Under the pieces are notes generated by a model. It had not been told where the DNA came from, did no database searches, and was given only the letters and a program-made list of their open reading frames with translations. A DNA stretch of 53,557 nucleotides from Nesterenkonia sp. F (GTDB lineage: Bacteria > Actinomycetota > Actinomycetes > Actinomycetales > Micrococcaceae), in the NCBI RefSeq assembly GCF_000220985.1, contig NZ_AFRW01000099.1:1-53557 (forward strand), read 5' to 3'. The translations under genes were made by a program, and so were the position numbers. Within the stretch, counting starts at the first letter, position 1. Each line of letters opens with the position of its first letter. Positions 42,301 through 49,172 of the stretch are shown piece after piece.

Positions 42301-42319
42301 ATCTGCGCAGAGTGTTCAT
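42286..42319. promoter_or_regulatory. 34-bp dyad, candidate operator at the metN promoter
   Basis: ATGAACACTC, 14 bases, then its exact reverse complement GAGTGTTCAT. It straddles the -35 of the metN promoter. The matching position upstream of the LLM gene at 48 kb has no such dyad. Confidence 0.55.
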
Positions 42320-42438
42320 GTCACAGTTCGTCAGATTCGCCGCGCCGCGACGGGGCCGGACGGGGACGTGCATGCTTCAGACCCATGCCTCCGCAACACC
42401 CCCGCCTGTCTCCGCATGTCTCACATCGTGGGCGCGCT

Positions 42439-42468
42439 TTGGCCGCGGCACGTCCGACCTCGTACGGT
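42439..42468 (+). promoter_or_regulatory. Promoter of the SsuABC-type operon
   Basis: TTGGCC (42439-42444), 18-bp spacer, TACGGT (42463-42468), about ten bases before riboswitch B. The operon at 48.6 kb has the same layout with TTGGAC-18-TACCGT. GTCTCACATCGTGGGC (42418-42433) just upstream is also conserved there. Confidence 0.6.
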
Positions 42469-42477
42469 GAACCGCGT

Positions 42478-42572
42478 ATCCATCCCGAGCGGCCGAGAGA
42501 TCTGGCTCGACGACGCCGCAGCAACCCGGGTGCTTCTGTCACGCCGGGTGCTACCGCCAGGACCGATGGGAG
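42478..42572 (+). promoter_or_regulatory. SAM-I (S-box) riboswitch B, upstream of the SsuABC-type operon
   Basis: ATCCATCCCGAGCGGCCGAG, AGATCTGGCTCG, ACGACGCCGCAGCAACCC, a P3 arm with GGGTGCTTCTGTCACGCC, then GGGTGCTACCGCCAGGACC and GATGGGAG. The order and spacing match S-box elements. GGGAG at its end is 12 bases before the ATG at 42585. Confidence 0.92.
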
Positions 42573-42584
42573 CGTGATTCCTCC

Positions 42585-43463
42585 ATGACGACGTCCGCAT
42601 CCGCCCTCGCGACGCCGCGCGCCGAGCGCGCCTCCGACGCCGAGTCCCCCGCCGCACGCCCCGCCGCGACGACCGGGTCCGCCCGCCGGTCGCTGCCGGT
42701 GGATCTGCGGGCGGTGGGCCGGCGCTTCGGCGAGCGCACCGTGCTGCGCGACGTCGACGTCGCGCTCCGGCCCGGCGAGGTCGTGGCCGTCCTCGGCGCC
42801 TCCGGCTGCGGCAAGTCCACGCTGCTGCGCGCCGTCGGCGGCCTCGACGCCGGCCACGACGGCCGGGTGCTGATCGACGGCGACCCGGTGAGGCCCTTCG
42901 ACGAGCGCACCGCCGTCGGCTTCCAGGAGCCGCGGCTGCTGCCCTGGCGCTCGATCCGCCGCAACGTCGCCCTGGGACTGCCGCGCGGCGTCTCGCGCGC
43001 CGAGGGCCGCGACCGCGTCGACGAGCTGCTGCGCCTGGTCGGTCTGGCCGAGCACGCCGAGCTGCGGCCGCGCGAGATCTCCGGCGGCATGGCCCAGCGC
43101 GCCTCGCTGGCCCGGGCTCTGGCCCGCCGGCCCGGAGTGCTGCTTCTCGACGAGCCCTTCGGCGCGCTGGACGCGCTGACCCGGCTGAAGATGCAGGACC
43201 TGCTGCTCGACGTCCACGCGCAGACCTGCACCACCGTGCTGCTGGTGACCCACGACGTCGACGAGGCCCTGCAGCTGGCCGACCGGATCCTGCTGCTCGG
43301 CGCCGATCCGCACGAGGAGCCCGAGCCCGCCCGCGAGGGGGCGACGGTCTCCCGGCTGCTCGACGTCCCCGGCGAGCGCCCGCGCGACCGCGCCTCGGCC
43401 GAGCTGGCCACGCTGCGCGGCGAGCTGCTCGCCGGCCTCGGCGTCGACGCCCACGAGCACTGA
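42585..43463 (+). CDS. ABC transporter ATPase, nitrate/sulfonate/taurine type
   Basis: A 292-residue ATPase. Walker A GASGCGKST, Q-loop GFQEPRLLPWRSIRRNV (the sequence typical of SsuB/TauB/NrtD), signature ISGGMAQRASLARAL, Walker B VLLLDEPFGALDALTR. It powers import with the binding protein and permease that follow. Substrate is inferred to be a sulfonate or other organosulfur compound, because the operon is preceded by an S-box riboswitch and flanked by sulfur genes. About 45 N-terminal residues before the domain are Ala/Arg/Ser-rich. Confidence 0.9.
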   Translation: MTTSASALATPRAERASDAESPAARPAATTGSARRSLPVDLRAVGRRFGERTVLRDVDVALRPGEVVAVLGASGCGKSTLLRAVGGLDAGHDGRVLIDGDPVRPFDERTAVGFQEPRLLPWRSIRRNVALGLPRGVSRAEGRDRVDELLRLVGLAEHAELRPREISGGMAQRASLARALARRPGVLLLDEPFGALDALTRLKMQDLLLDVHAQTCTTVLLVTHDVDEALQLADRILLLGADPHEEPEPAREGATVSRLLDVPGERPRDRASAELATLRGELLAGLGVDAHEH

Positions 43464-43543
43464 CGCTCCCCCGCTTCAGCGTCGCCGACGCCCCGGCACC
43501 ACCGCCCCTTGATGAGACGACTGCACGAAAGGCCGTTCCCGAG

Positions 43544-44653
43544 ATGAATCGTTCGCAGCACACCGCCCTCCGCACCGCCCGCACCACCCGCACCACCCGC
43601 ACCACCCGCACCACCCGCACCACCCGGCTGGCCCGCATCGTCGCCGCCGGCACCGCAGTGACCGCACTGGCCGCCGGCTGCGTGCAGGGCGAGGGGCCGT
43701 CCGACGCCGAGGGCGGCTCGCTGGAGACGCTGACCATCGACTTCGCCACCTACAACCCGCTGAGCCTGATCATGAAGGAGCAGGGCTGGCTGGAGGAGGA
43801 GCTCTCCGAGGAGGGCACCGAGGTCGAGTGGGTCCAGTCCCACGGCTCCAACGACGCCAATGAGAAGCTCCGCGCCGAGGCGATCCAGGTCGGCTCCACC
43901 GCCGGGTCGGCCGCGCTGCTGGCCCGCGCCAACGGCGCCGAGCAGAAGATGATCCTCATCGAGAACCAGCCCGAGTGGTCGGCGCTGGTCACCGGGCCGG
44001 ACTCGGACATCGAATCGATGGAGGACCTCGAGGGCGCCAGCGTGGCCGCCACGCTGGGCACCGACCCCTACTTCTTCCTGGTCCAGGCGCTGCAGGAGGC
44101 CGGGATGAGCGTCGACGACGTCGAGGTCCAGAACCTCCAGCACGCCGACGGCGCCACCGCGCTGTCCAACGGCGACGTCGACGCCTGGGCGGGCCTGGAC
44201 CCGATCATGGCCGGCTCCGAGCAGGAGGGGGCCGAGCTCTTCTACCGGAACGTGGACTTCAACACCTACAGCGTCATCAACGCCACTGAGACGTTCATCG
44301 AGGAGCACCCGGACACGGCGCAGACCGTGGTCGACGTCTACGAGCAGGCCCGGCAGTGGGCGCAGGAGAACCCGGACCAGACCGCCGAGATCCTCGCCGA
44401 GTACGGCAACATCGAGACCTCGGTGGCCGAGCAGGTCATCACCGAGCGCACCACCTTCGACGTCGACCCGGTGCCGGGCGAGGCGCAGCGCGAGGTCCTC
44501 GAGGAGGTCGGCCCGATCTTCCTGGACACCGGAGACGTCTCCGAGCAGGAGGACATCGACCAGGCCCTCGAGACCCTGTTCCACCCCGAATTCGCCGAGG
44601 ACCGCGAGGCCGCCGACGCCGAGGGGACGACCTCCTCCGGAGGTGATGAGTGA
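43544..44653 (+). CDS. ABC transporter binding lipoprotein, SsuA/TauA type, with repeat-expanded signal peptide
   Basis: A 369-residue substrate-binding lipoprotein. The n-region of its signal peptide is stretched by RTT repeats (five perfect copies of a 9-bp unit at 43580-43624); the hydrophobic core LARIVAAGTAVTALAAGC ends at the lipidated Cys. The mature part (IDFATYNPLSLIMKEQGWLEEEL, VEWVQSHGSNDANEKLRAEAIQVGSTAG, GASVAATLGTDPYFFLVQAL, WAGLDPIMAG) is the SsuA/NMT1 fold for aliphatic sulfonates. A Glu/Asp-rich tail follows. It is co-transcribed with the ATPase and permease. The exact ligand is unknown. Confidence 0.9.
   Translation: MNRSQHTALRTARTTRTTRTTRTTRTTRLARIVAAGTAVTALAAGCVQGEGPSDAEGGSLETLTIDFATYNPLSLIMKEQGWLEEELSEEGTEVEWVQSHGSNDANEKLRAEAIQVGSTAGSAALLARANGAEQKMILIENQPEWSALVTGPDSDIESMEDLEGASVAATLGTDPYFFLVQALQEAGMSVDDVEVQNLQHADGATALSNGDVDAWAGLDPIMAGSEQEGAELFYRNVDFNTYSVINATETFIEEHPDTAQTVVDVYEQARQWAQENPDQTAEILAEYGNIETSVAEQVITERTTFDVDPVPGEAQREVLEEVGPIFLDTGDVSEQEDIDQALETLFHPEFAEDREAADAEGTTSSGGDE
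43580..43624 (+). repeat. 9-bp tandem repeat in a signal peptide, five copies
   Basis: CGCACCACC five times without change (a diverged CGCACCGCC precedes). It codes for RTT units and lengthens the positively charged n-region of the binding-protein signal peptide. A slip of one unit would keep the frame. Confidence 0.93.
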
Positions 44654-45576
44654 TGGCTGAGGCGACGCAGGAGAGCTCCCGAAAGGTCGCTGACCAGGGA
44701 CGTCACCAGACCGGAGGGACGGGCCGGCCCGAGCAGGCCGTCGGGACCCACCGCTCCGAGTGGGCGCGGAAGCCCTCCGGGCCAGAGTCGGCCGAGGAGA
44801 GCACCCCGCGCCGCGTCCGTCGCATCCCCGGCGCCCGGCCGGCGCTCGGCGCGGTCGTGCCGCTGATCCTGCTGCTGGCCTGGTGGCTGGTGACCGATGT
44901 CTTCGGCCTCTTCTCCTCCGTGCAGCTGCCGGCGCCGCAGGACGTCGTCGCCGCCGGCGTGGAGCTGCACGAGCGCGGCGAGCTGGGCCAGCACATCGCG
45001 ATCTCCGTGCAGCGCGTGCTGCTCGGCTTCGGCATCGGCGCGGTGCTCGGGCTGGCGATCGGGTCGCTGCTGGGACTGTCGCGGATCGCCGACACGCTGC
45101 TGCAGCCGACGATCGGCGCCTTCCGGGCCGTGCCCTCGCTGGCCTGGGTGCCGCTGCTGATCCTCTGGATGGGCATCTACGAGGACTCGAAGGTCACGCT
45201 GATCGCCATCGGCGCCTTCTTCCCGGTGTTCACCGCCGTGTATTCGGCCCTGCGGCATGTGGACCCGCATCTGGTCGAGGCCGGCCGGGCCTTCGGGCTG
45301 CACGGGGTGCGGCTGCTGACCACCGTCCAGCTGCCGGCAGTGGTTCCCTCGGTGTTCTCCGGCCTACGGCTGGCGCTGGCCCAGGCCTGGCTGTTCCTGG
45401 TGGCCGCCGAGCTCATCGCCTCCTCGATGGGCCTGGGCTTCGTGCTCACCGACTCGCAGAACACCGGCCGCACCGATCGGCTGCTGCTGGCGATCATCCT
45501 GCTGGCGGTCATCGGCAAGATCACCGACGCCCTGCTGGGCCTGGTCGAGCGTCGCGCGCTGACGAGCTGGGCGTAG
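44653..45576 (+). CDS. ABC transporter permease, SsuC/TauC type
   Basis: A 307-residue permease. The N-terminal about 60 residues are polar; six helices follow. The coupling loop EAGRAFGLHGVRLLTTVQLPAVVPSVFSGLRLALAQAW and AFRAVPSLAWVPLLILWMGI are those of SsuC/TauC/NrtB. The ATG at 44653 overlaps the binding-protein stop by one base (TGATG). It ends before a family-A palindrome. Confidence 0.9.
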   Translation: MAEATQESSRKVADQGRHQTGGTGRPEQAVGTHRSEWARKPSGPESAEESTPRRVRRIPGARPALGAVVPLILLLAWWLVTDVFGLFSSVQLPAPQDVVAAGVELHERGELGQHIAISVQRVLLGFGIGAVLGLAIGSLLGLSRIADTLLQPTIGAFRAVPSLAWVPLLILWMGIYEDSKVTLIAIGAFFPVFTAVYSALRHVDPHLVEAGRAFGLHGVRLLTTVQLPAVVPSVFSGLRLALAQAWLFLVAAELIASSMGLGFVLTDSQNTGRTDRLLLAIILLAVIGKITDALLGLVERRALTSWA

Positions 45577-45590
45577 ATCCGGCGGCGACG

Positions 45591-45654
45591 GCGATGACTC
45601 CGTGGAAAGTGCGGGAAAGCGTGAACTTTCCGCCATCTTCCACGGAGTCATCGC
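45591..45654. repeat. Intergenic palindrome family A, copy 3
   Basis: Arms GCGATGACTCCGTGGAA.. (45591-45619) and 45626-45654, with mismatches in the inner third (AGTGCG against GATGGC). It lies between the convergent permease and BHMT-like genes. The outer 17 bp match copies 1 and 2. Confidence 0.85.
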
Positions 45655-45678
45655 CAGGAAGGAGGCCCCGCACCTCCC

Positions 45679-46728
45679 TCAGGCGGTCTCGCCCAGCCCG
45701 GCGATGTGCTCGGGCAGCCGCTCGTGGGAGCCGTACATGAAGTGGTTCTGCATCCGCTCGCCGTCCCGGCTCGACGGCGTCGTCCGCCCGGCGGCCTCGG
45801 CGACCTCGCGGATGTGGATCGGCGCGGCCCCGCAGCACACCCCGAGGTACTGCACGTCCAGCGCCAGCGCCTCCTCGGCGAAGGAGCGGATCTCGTACCG
45901 GTTGGTGAACAGCGGATCCAGCGCCGTCGGGAAGGTCCGCCCGTGCGGTGCGGGCACCGCCGCGGCGTCGTCGGAGAGGTTGAAGAAGGTCGGCTCCTCC
46001 TCCGTGGTCCGGTAGGGCACCGGCAGCGCGCCCACGTGGCAGGAGACCGCCTCGCGGATCCGGCGCAGCCACGGCATGGTGGTCTGCGGCCCGCGGAAGC
46101 AGTTGAGCCCGACGACGTCGGCGCCGGCCTGCTCCAGCCGCTGGGCGGTCTCGACGATGCCGACGTCGTCGGACATCCTCTCCGTGGCCATCGGCGCGAG
46201 CGTGGTGACCACCGCGAGGCCGCTCTCCTTCGCGACCTCCAGGGCCGCGAGCGCCTCGCCGGCGTAGTAGAACGTCTCGGCGACGATGAGGTCGGCGCCC
46301 TCGTCGACGGCCCAGCCGACCATCTCCTCGAACATCCCGCGCACCTCCGCCTGGGCGGCCGGATCCGCCGGGTCCCAGATGTTGGTGTTGGAGATGTTGC
46401 CGGCGACCAGGTCGCCGGGCCGCTCGTCGGCCACCTGCCGGGCGATCTGCAGAGCCGCGCGGTTCAGCGGCTCGAGCAGGTCCTCCTTGCCGATGACCCG
46501 CATCTTCTCGCGGTGCCCGTTGTAGGTGAAGGCCTCGACGACGTCGGAGCCGGCGCGCTGGAAGTCGACGTGCAGCCCGCGCAGCGCCTCCGGGTGCTCG
46601 AGGGCGACCTCGGGGACGAACTCGCCGGCGGAGAGGTACCCGCGCCGCTCGAGCTCGAAGAGGAAGCCCTCCGCGCAGATCACCGGCCCGGCGTCGAGGC
46701 GCCGGGTGAAGTCCTGGGGTGTGGTCAT
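45679..46728 (-). CDS. BHMT-like homocysteine S-methyltransferase
   Basis: A 349-residue zinc methyltransferase. It follows betaine-homocysteine methyltransferase along its length: LDAGPVICAEGFLFELERRGYLSAGEFVPE, HPEALRGLHVDFQRAGSDVVEAFTYNG, GADLIVAETFYYAGEAL, and the zinc ligands Cys210 (GLNCFRGP) and Cys298-Cys299 (GVCCGA). It makes methionine from homocysteine using a methyl donor that could be glycine betaine, S-methylmethionine or a sulfonium such as DMSP. BHMT-like proteins are less common than MmuM in bacteria. It lies 13 bp after the LLM gene, under riboswitch C. Confidence 0.88.
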   Translation of the reverse strand: MTTPQDFTRRLDAGPVICAEGFLFELERRGYLSAGEFVPEVALEHPEALRGLHVDFQRAGSDVVEAFTYNGHREKMRVIGKEDLLEPLNRAALQIARQVADERPGDLVAGNISNTNIWDPADPAAQAEVRGMFEEMVGWAVDEGADLIVAETFYYAGEALAALEVAKESGLAVVTTLAPMATERMSDDVGIVETAQRLEQAGADVVGLNCFRGPQTTMPWLRRIREAVSCHVGALPVPYRTTEEEPTFFNLSDDAAAVPAPHGRTFPTALDPLFTNRYEIRSFAEEALALDVQYLGVCCGAAPIHIREVAEAAGRTTPSSRDGERMQNHFMYGSHERLPEHIAGLGETA

Positions 46729-46741
46729 GGCTGGTCGCTCC

Positions 46742-48169
46742 TCAGCCGTTCTGCGCCTGCCGGCGCAGCTGGAACTGGGCGCCGTGGTGGGTCTCGGGCA
46801 GGTGGTCGCCGGCGCCGAAGAGCTTGTGGCGCATCGTGCCGGAGGTGTATTCGGTCTTGTAGCGGCCGAGCTTCTGCAGTTCGGGCACCACGTGCTCGAC
46901 GATGTCCTCGAAGGTCCCGGGCGTGATGTGGTACGCCAGGTTGAACCCGTCGACGTCGGTCTCCTCCTGCCACTCGACCAGCTGCCGGGCCGCGGACTCG
47001 CCGCCGCCGACGATCACCGGGCCGAAGCCGCCGACGCCGACCCACTCGGCCAGCTGACGCACCGTCCACGGCTCGCCCTCGCGGCCGGAGGCCTTCTGGA
47101 AGGTCTCGACGGTGGACTGGATGGCGTTGGACTCGACGTCGCCGATCGGCTGGTCGAGGTCGAACTGGCTGAGGTCCAGCCCCATCCATCCCGACATCAG
47201 CACCAGTCCGCCGATCGGGTCGATGTACTGGACCAGGTCGTCGTACTTCGCCTGCGCGGCGGCGTCGTCGGCCCCGGTGACCACGGTCTGCATGGCGAAG
47301 ATGCGCACCGAGTAGGGGTCGCGACCGGCGTCGGCGGCGGCCTGGCGGATCCGCTGCACCGACTGCTCGGCCAGCTCCTTCGTCGGCGGATTGATGAACA
47401 CCGCCTCGGCATGCTTGCCGGCGAAGGCCCGCCCGCGGGTGGAGGCGCCGGCCTGGTAGATCACCGGCGTGCGCTGCGGCGAGGGCTCGACCACCGAGAT
47501 GCCCGGGGTCTTGAAGTGTTCGCCCTGGTGCTCGATGCGGTGGACCTTGGACGTGTCGGTGAAGACGCCGGCGGCCTTGTCGGCGACGACGGCGTCGTCC
47601 TCCCAGGAGCCCTCGAGCAGCTTGTAGACCACGTCCATGTACTCGTCGGCATGGTCGTAGCGGGCGTCGTGCTCGAGCTGGTCGTCCTGGCCCATGTTCT
47701 GCGCGGCCGAGGGCAGATAGCCGGTGACGACGTTCCAGCCCACGCGGCCGCCGGTGAGGTGGTCCAGCGTGCCCAGGCGGCGGGCGAAGGGGTAGGGATG
47801 CTCGTAGGCGGTGCCGGCGGTCAGTCCGAAGCCGAGGTGCTCGGTCACCGCGGCCATCGCCGAGACCAGCAGGAACGGGTCGTTGACCGGCACCTGCGCG
47901 CCGGAGGACAGCGCGGCGTCGGGGCTGTCGGCGTAGACGTCGTAGGGGCCGAGCACGTCGGCGATGAACAGGCCGTCGAACAGCCCCTTCTCCAGGGTCT
48001 TCGCGACATCGGTCCAGTACTTCAGCGTGTTGTACTCCCGCGCCCGGTCCTCCGGGTGGCGCCACAGTCCCGGGGACTGGTGGACCACGCAGTTCATGTC
48101 GAAGGCGTTGAACAGGATCTCGCGCTGTCCGGACGGGGTGGTCGGCGGCTGGGACGGGGTGTGCGTCAT
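46742..48169 (-). CDS. LLM-class flavin-dependent monooxygenase, SAM-regulated
   Basis: A 475-residue NtaA/SnaA/DszA-type monooxygenase. Motifs: FNAFDMNCVVHQSPGLWRHPEDR, FIADVLGPYDVYADSPDAAL, GGRVGWNVVTGYLPSAAQNMG and VIYQAGASTRGRAFAGKHAEA. It is similar to the LLM at 36693 and likely a paralogue with another substrate. Start at the ATG at 48169: GAGGAG lies seven bases upstream; the open frame extends 39 residues into the leader, which is riboswitch RNA. First gene after riboswitch C, followed by the BHMT-like gene. Confidence 0.9.
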   Translation of the reverse strand: MTHTPSQPPTTPSGQREILFNAFDMNCVVHQSPGLWRHPEDRAREYNTLKYWTDVAKTLEKGLFDGLFIADVLGPYDVYADSPDAALSSGAQVPVNDPFLLVSAMAAVTEHLGFGLTAGTAYEHPYPFARRLGTLDHLTGGRVGWNVVTGYLPSAAQNMGQDDQLEHDARYDHADEYMDVVYKLLEGSWEDDAVVADKAAGVFTDTSKVHRIEHQGEHFKTPGISVVEPSPQRTPVIYQAGASTRGRAFAGKHAEAVFINPPTKELAEQSVQRIRQAAADAGRDPYSVRIFAMQTVVTGADDAAAQAKYDDLVQYIDPIGGLVLMSGWMGLDLSQFDLDQPIGDVESNAIQSTVETFQKASGREGEPWTVRQLAEWVGVGGFGPVIVGGGESAARQLVEWQEETDVDGFNLAYHITPGTFEDIVEHVVPELQKLGRYKTEYTSGTMRHKLFGAGDHLPETHHGAQFQLRRQAQNG

Positions 48170-48263
48170 GCGGTGCTCCTCGTGTGGCTCGCCGATGCAG
48201 GCGCCCCTCGCGCGACGGCCGACGGAGCGATCCGCCGATCGGGTGTGCGCGAGGAAGGAGACC

Positions 48264-48347
48264 TCCATCGGTCCTGGCATTAGCACCCGGCGGGTCCGGG
48301 TTGCTGCGGCGTCGACGAGCCAGGTCTCTCAGCCGCTCTGGATGGTA
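48264..48347 (-). promoter_or_regulatory. SAM-I (S-box) riboswitch C, upstream of LLM-BHMT
   Basis: On the minus strand: ACCATCCAGAGCGGCTGAG, AGACCTGGCTCG, TCGACGCCGCAGCAACCC, GGACCCGCC, GGGTGCTAATGCCAGGACC and GATGGAGG. P1 closes by CCATC/GATGG. About 95 nt separate it from the ATG at 48169, unlike the other three copies, where the Shine-Dalgarno abuts the aptamer. Confidence 0.92.
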
Positions 48348-48355
48348 CGGCTCGC

Positions 48356-48361
48356 ACTGTA
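48356..48361 (-). promoter_or_regulatory. -10 box of the LLM-BHMT operon
   Basis: TACAGT on the minus strand, nine bases before riboswitch C, the same hexamer as at the metN promoter. The -35 is not clear. Confidence 0.45.
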
Positions 48362-48477
48362 CATGCCCGGTCGGGCTCACACGACCCGCCGTCCACATTC
48401 CGGACACCTCCGGGCGGAGTGCCCGAGCAGCGCGGATGACTCCCGATGACGCCGCGTCTCACATGATGGGCCGCGCG

Positions 48478-48507
48478 TTGGACCCGGGGATCGGCACCCC
48501 GTACCGT
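48478..48507 (+). promoter_or_regulatory. Promoter of the flavin reductase-acs-metY operon
   Basis: TTGGAC (48478-48483), 18-bp spacer, TACCGT (48502-48507). GTCTCACATGATGGGC (48456-48471) just upstream is nearly the same as before the SsuABC-type operon. Confidence 0.6.
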
Positions 48508-48515
48508 GAATCAGG

Positions 48516-48601
48516 TATCCATCCCGAGCGGCCGAGAGATCTGGCTCGTCGACGCCGCAGCAACCCGTTGAGTCGGGTGCTACCGCCAGGACCGATGGGA
48601 G
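48516..48601 (+). promoter_or_regulatory. SAM-I (S-box) riboswitch D, upstream of flavin reductase-acs-metY
   Basis: ATCCATCCCGAGCGGCCGAG, AGATCTGGCTCG, TCGACGCCGCAGCAACCCG, TTGAGTC, GGGTGCTACCGCCAGGACC and GATGGGAG. The first about 40 bases are almost identical to riboswitch B. GGGAG ends ten bases before the ATG at 48612. Confidence 0.92.
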
Positions 48602-48611
48602 TGAATCGCCG

Positions 48612-49172
48612 ATGTCCGCATCCGCACCGGTCGCCGCCGAGACGCCGACCGCCCTCGACCCGCTGCAGCTGCGCCGGGCCTTCTCCGAGTTCCCGCAGGG
48701 CGTGGTCGTCGTCGCCGCCGAGGTCGACGGCGCCCCCGAGGCGCTGGTCGCTTCCACCTTCACCGTCGGGGTCTCGCTGGATCCGCCGCTGGTCACCTTC
48801 GCGGTGCAGCACACCTCGAACACCTGGCCACGGCTGCGCGACGGCGCCGACCGGCTGGGCATCTCGGTGCTCGGCCGTGGCCAGCACGGGCTGTGCCGCC
48901 AGATCGCCTCGAAGGACCGCGCCTCCCGTTTCGACGGCGTCGCCCGGACCGCCGACGACGACGGCGCGATCGCCCTGGACGGCTCGCCGCTGACGCTGAC
49001 CACCCGCGTCCACGACCAGGTCACCGCCGGCGACCACGACATCGTCGTCCTGGAGGTCCTCGACGTCGCCGTCGACGAGCGCGACGAGGCCCGCCCGCTG
49101 GTCTTCCACCGCAGCGACTTCGCCCAGGTGCACGCCCCCGCTCCCGATCCCGCCCCGGAGGACGCCCGGTGA
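48612..49172 (+). CDS. Flavin reductase (FMN-reductase-like) for two-component monooxygenases
   Basis: A 186-residue flavin-binding protein with the split-barrel flavin reductase fold: LRRAFSEFPQGVVVVAAEVDG, VASTFTVGVSLDPPLVTFAVQHTSNTWPRLR, LGISVLG and the C-terminal PLVFHRSDFAQV. It makes FMNH2 from FMN and NAD(P)H for partner enzymes; the window holds three LLM and one SfnB/DszC-like monooxygenases that need this. First gene of the SAM-controlled operon. Its stop overlaps the GTG of acs (GTGA at 49169-49172). Confidence 0.9.
   Translation: MSASAPVAAETPTALDPLQLRRAFSEFPQGVVVVAAEVDGAPEALVASTFTVGVSLDPPLVTFAVQHTSNTWPRLRDGADRLGISVLGRGQHGLCRQIASKDRASRFDGVARTADDDGAIALDGSPLTLTTRVHDQVTAGDHDIVVLEVLDVAVDERDEARPLVFHRSDFAQVHAPAPDPAPEDAR

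Noticed and set aside
42166-42572. SAM-IV riboswitches
   Set aside because: SAM-IV is common in actinobacteria, but the GAGnGGnnGAGAGATCTGG and GCAGCAACC...GGGTGCTA...CCAGGACC...GATGG order fits S-box (SAM-I).
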